Positions 5,569 through 12,207 of a DNA stretch of 18,049 nucleotides are shown piece after piece. Position 1 is the stretch's first letter. Each line of letters starts with the position of its first letter. This DNA is from an uncultured Erysipelotrichaceae bacterium (GTDB lineage: Bacteria > Bacillota_I > Bacilli_A > Erysipelotrichales > Erysipelotrichaceae): positions 1-18,049 of the forward strand of contig CAJKOS010000018.1 in assembly GCA_905201565.1 (NCBI GenBank), read 5' to 3'. The notes under the pieces were generated by a model. It searched no databases, was not told the origin of the DNA, and worked only from the letters and a program-made list of their open reading frames with translations. The translations under genes and the position numbers were made by a program.

Positions 5569-6429
5569 ATGGCTAAAATATCAAGAACAGAAAAATACAA
5601 GGATTTAAGAGATAGTCTTGCCCATGATGTCGGACAGGAAATTGAATCAAGGGAACTTGATGCGTTTCAGAAGAGGTTGAACCAGCTGGATGCCACAAAC
5701 TTTGAAGCACCACGGGAAACAACCGCAGCAGATCATGATCCCATTCATGCCCGCCGTACGCATCTTTCAAGATCTCATGATGTGGAGAATACGGAGAATC
5801 TGAGCTTTAATATCGGTAACGACAATGCATATCAGGATCTGTATCAGACAGATAGTTTTCATAATGACTATCTTGACCGCTATATCAATGAAGTCAAGAA
5901 GTACAACATTGAACAGGGCAATGCGGTCAGCGAATACACTTCTGTCAATGTTCTTGATGGGTTGCGCAAAGAAAGAGGAGAGACTTCAAGTCGTCCGGTA
6001 AGACCATTCCCGCAAGAAAGAAGTGAACTGAGACAGCAGTTGAAACAGGAAAAGGAAGAACCAGCTGCACCGCGCAATCCAAAAGATATTGCCGCTGAAG
6101 TGCAGAACCTTGCGGATGAAGCCAGTGACTACTTCGAAGATGAAATCGATGAAGCACCAGTGAAACAAGCCAAGGTTTCCCGGATGGATACCGATGAATT
6201 CAACAAACATCTCGAACTTGAGCGCACAACCCGCCAGCAGCTTCTTAATGAGACTACCCAGATGCGGGCAAAGCTCGATGATTATGAAGATAACCTCAGT
6301 GAGGTCAGTGACAAGATGCGCCACACTAGTCAGGTATTGAATATTGTGCTCATCATTCTCATCGTTGCCCTTGTCATCGTCCTTGCGGTTGTCATTTACT
6401 GGATTGTGCTTTCGAATGGAGGAAACTGA
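5569..6429 (+). CDS. Tail-anchored coiled-coil protein of unknown function
   Basis: I do not recognise this 286-residue protein. It is strongly hydrophilic and charged over its first 255 residues and ends in a single membrane helix (about 258-282, LNIVLIILIVALVIVLAVVI) with only a few residues after it, so most of it should face the cytoplasm, tail-anchored. A coiled coil is likely at about 213-255 (LELERTTRQQLLNETTQM and on, heptad-like), and an acidic patch YFEDEIDEAP lies before it. The middle region (110-190) is rich in Arg, Glu, Pro and Gln and looks disordered. No enzyme motif was found. It is first in an operon and its stop is 1 base before the cmk ATG, with cmk's ribosome binding site inside its last codons. 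A scaffold or division-related role is possible but unproven. Confidence 0.85.
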   Translation: MAKISRTEKYKDLRDSLAHDVGQEIESRELDAFQKRLNQLDATNFEAPRETTAADHDPIHARRTHLSRSHDVENTENLSFNIGNDNAYQDLYQTDSFHNDYLDRYINEVKKYNIEQGNAVSEYTSVNVLDGLRKERGETSSRPVRPFPQERSELRQQLKQEKEEPAAPRNPKDIAAEVQNLADEASDYFEDEIDEAPVKQAKVSRMDTDEFNKHLELERTTRQQLLNETTQMRAKLDDYEDNLSEVSDKMRHTSQVLNIVLIILIVALVIVLAVVIYWIVLSNGGN

Positions 6430-6430
6430 T

Positions 6431-7108
6431 ATGAAAATCAATATTGCGATTGATGGACCAAGTGCCGCCGGAAAGAGCACAATTGCAAAGATTCTTGCGG
6501 AAAGACTCGGTTATGTACACCTCGATACGGGTGCGATGTACCGCTGTTGTGCACTGAAGGCAAGAAGGAATGATATTGACCTCGATGATGAAGCAGCCCT
6601 TTGTGCAATGCTTGATCATACGGATATCCAATTGACTCCAGCTGGTGATGTGTATCTTGATGGAGAAAAGGTCAATGAGGAAATCCGCACGGATGAAAAC
6701 AGCCTTGCCGCAAGCAAAGTTTCCCAGTTTGGTGGTGTAAGGCGTGAAATGGTGAAAAGACAGCAGAAGATGGCAGAGGATAAAGGGTTCATCATGGATG
6801 GACGCGATATCGGTACGGTTGTTTTACCGGAAGCGGAGGTTAAGGTGTTCATGACCGCATCTGCTCATGCAAGGGCTGTGCGCCGCTATGAACAGAACAA
6901 GGCAAAGAATCTGCCAACGGCTTCTGTTGAAGAAATTGCAAAGGAAATTGCGGAGCGGGATGAACGTGATACAACCCGCAGTGAGTCTCCTTTGCGCAAG
7001 GCAGAGGATGCCATTGCCATTGATACGAGCGATATGACAATTGAAGAAGTTGTCAATGCTGTGTATGAAAGAGCACTTCCTTATGTAAAGGCAGGTGAAG
7101 AAGAATGA
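6431..7108 (+). CDS. cmk: Cytidylate kinase
   Basis: 225-residue cytoplasmic kinase that phosphorylates CMP and dCMP with ATP, feeding nucleic acid and phospholipid synthesis. The P-loop GPSAAGKST is at 9-17; the LDTGAMYR motif (35-42), the DGRDIGTVV motif of the CMP-binding region and the RDERDTTRSESPL lid region all match the family, as does the length. The start at ATG 6431 is set by GGAGGA (6418-6423) 7 bases upstream and by the perfect fit of the N-terminus MKINIAIDGP; the frame is open further upstream, but only as a shadow of the preceding gene. Its stop shares ATGA with the der start, indicating coupled translation. The cmk-der pairing is common in Firmicutes. Confidence 0.97.
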   Translation: MKINIAIDGPSAAGKSTIAKILAERLGYVHLDTGAMYRCCALKARRNDIDLDDEAALCAMLDHTDIQLTPAGDVYLDGEKVNEEIRTDENSLAASKVSQFGGVRREMVKRQQKMAEDKGFIMDGRDIGTVVLPEAEVKVFMTASAHARAVRRYEQNKAKNLPTASVEEIAKEIAERDERDTTRSESPLRKAEDAIAIDTSDMTIEEVVNAVYERALPYVKAGEEE

Positions 7109-8418
7109 AGAGTGGTGTGATTGCGATTGTCGGCAGACCAAATGTCGGCAAATCGACGATATTCAACCGCATAGCCGGCGCACGTGTTTCCATCGTGGAA
7201 GATATACCAGGTGTTACACGTGACAGAATCTATGCGACAGGGGAATGGACTGGCAATCATTTTGAACTGATTGATACCGGAGGCATTCAGCTGGAAGGAC
7301 AGCCTTACCAGGAAGAAATCCTCGCCCAGGTACAGATTGCCATTCAGGAAGCAGATGTGATCATCATGGTCTGTGATGGCAAGGGTGGCATGTCCGATGA
7401 TGACCGCTACATTGCCGGTATGTTACAGCGTTCAAAGAAACCGGTAGTACTGGCGGTCAACCAGATTGATGATGCGTCCAGAATTCCGAATATTTATGAA
7501 TTCTATGCCCTTGGCATCGGTGATCCGATTGCCGTATCGGGAGTCCATGGCATCGGTGTTGGTGATGTGCTCGATGCCTGCATGGAAAAGCTTCCGGAAG
7601 AAGATGAAAACCACAAAGAAGAAGGTATCCGCATTGCGGTTATCGGTCAGCCTAATGTTGGCAAGTCCTCACTTGTTAACCGCATACTACGGGAAGATCG
7701 TTCCATTGTTTCCAATGAACAGGGCACAACACGTGATGCGGTAGATACGAAGTTCATCTTTGATGGAAGACCCTATGTCATCGTGGATACAGCTGGTATC
7801 CGCAAACGTGGCAAGGTATATGAATCCGTTGAAAAGTACAGTGTATTGCGGGCGATGAGTGCCATTGAACATTGTGATGTGGCACTGTTCCTCATCGATG
7901 CGGAAAAAGGCATTCGTGAACAGGACAAGCATGTTGCAGGCTATGCTGCAGGGGCTGGCAAGCCGATTGTCATCGTCGTCAACAAGTGGGACACCGTGGA
8001 AAAAGATGATAAGACAATGCTCAGGTATACCGAAAAGGTGCGGGCAGAGTTTGCTTATCTTTCCTATGCACCGGTTGTCTATGTCAGTGCAAAGAGCGGA
8101 CAGAGAGTGGATACGATCATTCCGATGGTCGACAGGGTTTATGAAAATGCCAACCGCCGCATAGCTACAAATATTCTCAATGAAGTCATTGCGGACACCC
8201 AGGTGACAACACCTGCCCCGGCAAGAAATGGCAAACGTTTCCGCGTTTACTACGCAACACAGGTTGCATCAGCTCCACCGACATTTGTCCTTTCCTGCAA
8301 TGATCCAAAACTCATGCACTTTTCCTACCAGAGATTCCTGGAGAATTCTTTACGGCAGGCATTTGATTTTGAAGGAACGCCGATCAAAGTAATCGCAAGG
8401 AGGAAGATTTCAGAATGA
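7105..8418 (+). CDS. der: Ribosome assembly GTPase Der (EngA)
   Basis: 437-residue protein with two G domains in tandem followed by a KH-like domain, the hallmark of Der, an essential factor in maturation of the 50S ribosomal subunit. Domain 1: GRPNVGKST (10-18), DTGG (57-60), NQID (119-122). Domain 2: GQPNVGKSS (181-189), DTAG (228-231), NKWD (293-296). The KH-like part covers about 355-437 and ends in KVIARRKISE. All switch and base-recognition motifs look intact and the length is standard. The start is fixed by the ATGA overlap with cmk, with AGGTG just upstream. The stop overlaps the gpsA start in the same way. Confidence 0.98.
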   Translation: MKSGVIAIVGRPNVGKSTIFNRIAGARVSIVEDIPGVTRDRIYATGEWTGNHFELIDTGGIQLEGQPYQEEILAQVQIAIQEADVIIMVCDGKGGMSDDDRYIAGMLQRSKKPVVLAVNQIDDASRIPNIYEFYALGIGDPIAVSGVHGIGVGDVLDACMEKLPEEDENHKEEGIRIAVIGQPNVGKSSLVNRILREDRSIVSNEQGTTRDAVDTKFIFDGRPYVIVDTAGIRKRGKVYESVEKYSVLRAMSAIEHCDVALFLIDAEKGIREQDKHVAGYAAGAGKPIVIVVNKWDTVEKDDKTMLRYTEKVRAEFAYLSYAPVVYVSAKSGQRVDTIIPMVDRVYENANRRIATNILNEVIADTQVTTPAPARNGKRFRVYYATQVASAPPTFVLSCNDPKLMHFSYQRFLENSLRQAFDFEGTPIKVIARRKISE

Positions 8419-9410
8419 AGACAGCAGTTCTTGGTACTGGCAGCTGGGGTACAGCCCTTGGTCAGGTATTATGTGATAATGGCAATGAAGTTGTGATGTG
8501 GGGTGTAGAACCAACACAAGTTGAAGATATCAACAAAAACCATCGCAACAGTGCTTATTATGAAGATTCGCTGCATGAAGCACTGCGTGCGGATACAGAT
8601 ATGCATTGCATCAAGGATGCGGACATCCTGCTTGCGGCTGTTCCGACAATGGCACTGGAAGATGTGTTGACAAAGGCAGCAGCCATCGTTGACCATCCGG
8701 TCATTGTCATTAATGTTGCCAAGGGTTTCCATCCGGTTACCCATGAAAGGTTATCGGTCGTAATCCGCAACATTATGCCTTCTGACAAGCTCAAAGCAGT
8801 TGTTTCCCTGATTGGCCCAAGCCATGCGGAAGAAGTCATCAAAAGACTATTGACTGTAGTGAATGCGGTCAGTGAAGATGAAGAAAGTGCAGAAGCCATC
8901 CAGAAGCTGTTCTCCAATGATTACTTCCGCGTTTACCGCAATACCGATGTCATCGGTGCAGAAATCGGTGTGGCCCTCAAAAATGTCATGGCCATTGCTT
9001 CGGGAATTCTCGAAGGCATGGGACAGGGTGTCAATGCAAGAGCAGCTCTCATGACAAGAGGGCTTGCCGAAATGGAACGCTATGGTGTTGCATTTGGTGC
9101 AAAACCGGAAACATTCCTTGGGCTGGATGGGGTAGGCGATCTCATCGTTACCTGTACTTCCACACTTTCCCGTAACTTCACAGCTGGTTATGAAATTGGT
9201 AAAGAAGGCAGTGCAGAAAACTTCTTCAAGACTAACAAGAGAACAGTAGAGGGTATCTTTGCCTGCAAAGTTGTCTATGAAGAAGCAAAGAAACACAACA
9301 TCGACATGCCAATTACCAATGCTGTCTATGGAGTCCTTTATGAAGGAAAGAAACCACAGGATGCCATTGTTTCCCTGATGAAAAGAGACCTCAAATCAGA
9401 AGAGAAATAA
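8415..9410 (+). CDS. gpsA: Glycerol-3-phosphate dehydrogenase (NAD(P)+)
   Basis: 331-residue cytoplasmic enzyme that reduces dihydroxyacetone phosphate to sn-glycerol 3-phosphate, the backbone for phospholipids. N-terminal Rossmann motif GTGSWGTALG (7-16); NVAKGF with Lys103; GPSHAEEV (134-141); the catalytic Lys189 in GVALKNVMAIASG; and the C-terminal signature GLDGVGDLIVTCTSTLSRN. The stretch KRLLTVVNAVS after GPSHAEEV is less usual than the common R-x-PT-x-V version but should not affect the core. AAGGAGG lies at 8397-8403, 11 bases before ATG 8415, and the start overlaps der by 4 bases. It is the last gene of the operon, with a terminator 8 bases after the stop. Confidence 0.97.
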   Translation: MKTAVLGTGSWGTALGQVLCDNGNEVVMWGVEPTQVEDINKNHRNSAYYEDSLHEALRADTDMHCIKDADILLAAVPTMALEDVLTKAAAIVDHPVIVINVAKGFHPVTHERLSVVIRNIMPSDKLKAVVSLIGPSHAEEVIKRLLTVVNAVSEDEESAEAIQKLFSNDYFRVYRNTDVIGAEIGVALKNVMAIASGILEGMGQGVNARAALMTRGLAEMERYGVAFGAKPETFLGLDGVGDLIVTCTSTLSRNFTAGYEIGKEGSAENFFKTNKRTVEGIFACKVVYEEAKKHNIDMPITNAVYGVLYEGKKPQDAIVSLMKRDLKSEEK

Positions 9411-9418
9411 GCAAACAG

Positions 9419-9446
9419 GACGATACCTCATGGTATCGTCTTTTTC
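9419..9446 (+). terminator. Terminator after gpsA
   Basis: A perfect 9-base-pair stem, GACGATACC (9419-9427) with GGTATCGTC (9432-9440), tetraloop TCAT, followed by TTTTT. It ends the cmk-der-gpsA operon before the convergent penicillin-binding protein gene. Confidence 0.92.
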
Positions 9447-9456
9447 TATACCCAAC

Positions 9457-9486
9457 ATAAAATCCCTGTACGCATTGTACAGGGAT
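9457..9486 (-). terminator. Terminator after the penicillin-binding protein gene
   Basis: A perfect 10-base-pair inverted repeat, ATCCCTGTAC (9462-9471) and GTACAGGGAT (9477-9486), 5-base loop. Read on the minus strand it lies 9 bases after the stop codon and is followed by a short TTT-ATG run, so it fits a terminator of the minus-strand gene, weaker in its T-run than the gpsA one beside it. Confidence 0.75.
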
Positions 9487-9495
9487 AATGAGGTG

Positions 9496-12069
9496 TTATA
9501 CACCAGCAACTGGTGTCTCCGTAACCGGATTAACAGGCTGGTCAGATGGTGGATTTGGTCCACCACCTCCATTACCACCAGTTGACGGATTGTCTGGTGC
9601 TGGCTCCGGTTCTGGTTCGACAGGAACTACAGGAGTAGGTGCTGGTGTAGGAGTAGGTACCGGTGTTGGTTCTGGAGTTGGCTCTGGTGTAGGTTCTGGG
9701 GTTGGTGCAGGTGTAGGAGCAGGTGTTGGCTGAGTCTGCTGCTGTTGCTGCTGGTTAGAGCTGGACTCATTGGTTGTGTCATTATCCTTCTGAGTATTTG
9801 TACCTTCGGAATAGACGGTGTTGGAACCTTTGACATAACCCTTTGTTGTTACACGGTAGGAGTCAGACATACTGTTGACCTGTGGTGTGTTTGCAAGTCC
9901 TGTCTTGGAAACCGTTGTTGTGACCGTAGAACCGGCAGCTCTTCCGGCATTGACATGAGGCCATGTGCCCTGTACATAGGAAGTTTTGACAAGATCATCT
10001 GTTGGTTCTGCCACTGCCTGTTTTGCTTCATCGGTTACTGCTGCTTCCACATCGATGAGTTCGGAATTGATCTTACCGGCAATGTTCATGGACAGTTTCC
10101 ACTGGGCAAAGTATGTATTCTGACCAGCAATTGCCATGTCATAACCCGTCCATACGGCATTGGTGTATTTGGAATTGGAGGATACCATCCATTCATCTCT
10201 TGCACTGCCGTTAGGAATACCATATTGCAGACCTGCCGCATCCCAGTCGGTTGTACCGGTCTTTGCATAGGTAGGCCAGCTGCGTCTCAGGATGTAGGCA
10301 TAGTTGAAGTATTTTGTCTGGGAAACATTGTTCTGCATGAGGGATACCGCAAGGTATGCACTACCTGCAGAGAGGACTCTCTGGTTCTGGTTTTCCGGAT
10401 AGAATGTATCACCATTTGTCATGACAACACTGCGGATGGTATGCGGTTCATTATAAACACCGAGGTTCATGATTGCCGCATGTGCACCAGCGAGCTGTTC
10501 GACAGTAACGGTAAATTCATTGGCACCGATGGCTACCCAGTACCAGTAGTTATCATCATTGACGGAATCAAAGCCAAGGCTTTCCATATAATCGACAACT
10601 TTTTCCACACCAATTTTGTCTGTGACTTTTTCCAGTGTCATGATGGCAGGAATGTTACGGGAGTCTGCTACAGCATCTTTGATGCTCATGATGCCGAGGT
10701 ATCTTCCATCGTAGTTATTGATCGTTCGCTTTTCACCCGGATAGGAGTACTTCATATCGACGACCTGTTCATCGATGGAGAAGCCAAGGTGTTCAAAGCC
10801 AAGGGCATATGGAATAATCGGTTTGACGGTAGAACCTGGCTGATGGTAGGAGTCAGTTGCACGGTTCAATAGTCTTGAACCACCACCTGAACTGTAGTTT
10901 CTTCCACCACCGATACCGACGATTTCGCCATTGGAATGATCCATGGTCACAATGGCAGACTGCATCAGGGCATCCGCATATTGTACAGATGTGTTACCCG
11001 CTTCAATATCGATGATCTTATTCTGGATGTCCGGGTCCATAGCGGTATAGATATCCATACCTTTAATGACCGGATCAAAGCCTGTCATTTCGATAGCTTC
11101 CTGCACAACGACATCGATGTATTCCTGGTATTTGGTGTTGGTTTCTACAATATCAGTTGTTTCACCAACCAGCTGATCTTCCACATTGATGGAGATGGCG
11201 AGGTTGTATTCTTCTTCGGTTATGTAACCGTGGTAGAGCATCATGTAGAGAACTTCATTACGACGCTCTGTTGCATAATCGAGGTAGTAGTACGGATTGT
11301 ACCGGTTTGGCAGATTGACAATACCCGCAAGCAGGGCACTTTCGGAAAGGTTGAGCTCTGTACAGCTCTTGCCGAAGTAGTATCTTGATGCCATTTCTGC
11401 ACCGCGGATGTTCTGACCGAAGTTCAATCTGTTGACATAGAGTTCGAATACTTCCTTCTTGTCGAGCTTTTGTTCCAGCTGCATGGAAAGGATGATATGC
11501 TGTACTTTATAGCGGATACCATGACCTGCTGAATAGGAAGTACTATCATCACCCGCATCGACGGAGAAGTAACTGTTTTTGACTAACTGCATCGTGAAGG
11601 TGGAACCACCCTGACCGGTGAGGTCACCAGAACGCACATTGGAGATAGCCGCTGCCGCAAAACGGGGAATATCGAATCCGTTATGGGAGAAGAAGCGGGA
11701 GGCCTCTATGGAAAGAAAGGCATCCACCAGGGATTCCGGCAATTTGTCATAGCTGACATTTTCACGATAGTATGTACCAAGTTCGACGAGAAGGTTGCCA
11801 TCCGCATCATAGATACGGCTGCTTTCTTCACCGACAAAGTCATTCACATTGAGCTCTGGCATATCGGATGTCATGATCTTCACCGTGACAAGTCCGATTG
11901 CACCAATCGCAAGATATCCAGCCAGAATGACACAGAGTACTCTGGTCCATCTTCTCATTCTCTTCTGCTTCCGGATGAACTTCCTGCGTGCGCCTGCTAA
12001 CGCCCGCTCTTCATCTGTGAGAACAGACTTTCTTTCTGGCAATATGTCTTTTTCCTTCTTATTTCTCAT
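9496..12069 (-). CDS. Class A (bifunctional) penicillin-binding protein, PBP1A type
   Basis: 857-residue cell wall synthase: a cytoplasmic basic head, one membrane helix (about 43-66), a GT51 glycosyltransferase domain that polymerises lipid II, a transpeptidase domain that cross-links the glycan, and a long tail. GT51: Glu122 in IEASRFFSHNG and GQGGSTFTMQLVKN (152-165). Transpeptidase: Ser413 in STVK, SRN (470-472), KTG (603-605). The Asp that usually follows the catalytic Glu is Ala123. After about residue 690 comes a Ser/Thr-rich linker, six Gln (773-778), Pro-Thr-Pro-Ala/Glu repeats (781-813) and a Gly/Pro end, probably spanning or embedded in the wall. The start ATG at 12069 was chosen because AGAGG lies 8 bases upstream; the open frame runs to 12225 but crosses the promoter region. 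Monocistronic, between two convergent or divergent neighbours. Confidence 0.96.
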   Translation of the reverse strand: MRNKKEKDILPERKSVLTDEERALAGARRKFIRKQKRMRRWTRVLCVILAGYLAIGAIGLVTVKIMTSDMPELNVNDFVGEESSRIYDADGNLLVELGTYYRENVSYDKLPESLVDAFLSIEASRFFSHNGFDIPRFAAAAISNVRSGDLTGQGGSTFTMQLVKNSYFSVDAGDDSTSYSAGHGIRYKVQHIILSMQLEQKLDKKEVFELYVNRLNFGQNIRGAEMASRYYFGKSCTELNLSESALLAGIVNLPNRYNPYYYLDYATERRNEVLYMMLYHGYITEEEYNLAISINVEDQLVGETTDIVETNTKYQEYIDVVVQEAIEMTGFDPVIKGMDIYTAMDPDIQNKIIDIEAGNTSVQYADALMQSAIVTMDHSNGEIVGIGGGRNYSSGGGSRLLNRATDSYHQPGSTVKPIIPYALGFEHLGFSIDEQVVDMKYSYPGEKRTINNYDGRYLGIMSIKDAVADSRNIPAIMTLEKVTDKIGVEKVVDYMESLGFDSVNDDNYWYWVAIGANEFTVTVEQLAGAHAAIMNLGVYNEPHTIRSVVMTNGDTFYPENQNQRVLSAGSAYLAVSLMQNNVSQTKYFNYAYILRRSWPTYAKTGTTDWDAAGLQYGIPNGSARDEWMVSSNSKYTNAVWTGYDMAIAGQNTYFAQWKLSMNIAGKINSELIDVEAAVTDEAKQAVAEPTDDLVKTSYVQGTWPHVNAGRAAGSTVTTTVSKTGLANTPQVNSMSDSYRVTTKGYVKGSNTVYSEGTNTQKDNDTTNESSSNQQQQQQTQPTPAPTPAPTPEPTPEPTPEPTPVPTPTPAPTPVVPVEPEPEPAPDNPSTGGNGGGGPNPPSDQPVNPVTETPVAGV
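9631..9729. repeat. Tandem 6/12-base repeats in the PBP tail
   Basis: Imperfect direct repeats with a 6- and 12-base period (plus-strand units such as GGTGTAGGTTCT, GGTGTTGGTTCT, GGAGTTGGCTCT). They encode residues 781-813 of the minus-strand penicillin-binding protein as Pro-Thr-Pro-x units, where x is Ala, Glu, Val or Thr. A CAG/CAA-type poly-Gln run (9736-9753) stands next to them. Such repeats commonly vary in number between strains. Confidence 0.9.
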
Positions 12070-12091
12070 TTGTAAAACCTCTGACTGCATT

Positions 12092-12100
12092 ATTCTAGCA
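12092..12100 (-). promoter_or_regulatory. Extended -10 promoter of the penicillin-binding protein gene
   Basis: On the minus strand TGC (12100-12098) precedes TAGAAT (12097-12092), an extended -10 element with one mismatch to TATAAT, about 23 bases before the ATG at 12069. No convincing -35 was found. The 138 bases between this gene and the divergent dnaE hold both promoters and nothing else I can name. Confidence 0.5.
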
Positions 12101-12195
12101 CAATGGTCATTTTCTGTACTGAACTCTGCATGAATTTTCATAATTAATGTGCAGGTGTTTTCGGTGTCAGTTTTTTCTTTTTTGCCATGAACGTT

Positions 12196-12201
12196 TATAA
12201 T
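12196..12201 (+). promoter_or_regulatory. -10 box of dnaE, very close to the start codon
   Basis: A perfect TATAAT lies at 12196-12201, only 6 bases before the preferred dnaE ATG at 12208. Transcription from it would start at about the ATG itself, giving a leaderless mRNA. The region at the expected -35 (about 12173-12178) is T-rich and weak. The box could also be chance in an AT-rich gap. Confidence 0.45.
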
Positions 12202-12207
12202 AGGCGT

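Noticed and set aside
9631..9729. Periodic repeats that might be a CRISPR array
   Set aside because: The period is 6-12 bases without unique spacers of constant length, and the repeats are in frame inside a coding region.
9488..9733. Plus-strand open frame coding a Gly-Val repeat peptide (GVGSGVG-like)
   Set aside because: It is the reverse complement of the Pro-Thr repeat codons of the PBP tail, with no ribosome binding site.
9745..10872. A 375-codon open frame on the plus strand
   Set aside because: It lies wholly antisense to the penicillin-binding protein, whose motifs and full-length match to the family are clear; the plus-strand translation is Cys/Ile-rich with no family pattern.
12187..12207. 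dnaE start at ATG 12187
   Set aside because: No ribosome binding site was seen, the seven extra residues are not part of the family N-terminus, and the -10 box would fall inside the coding sequence; it remains a minor alternative.
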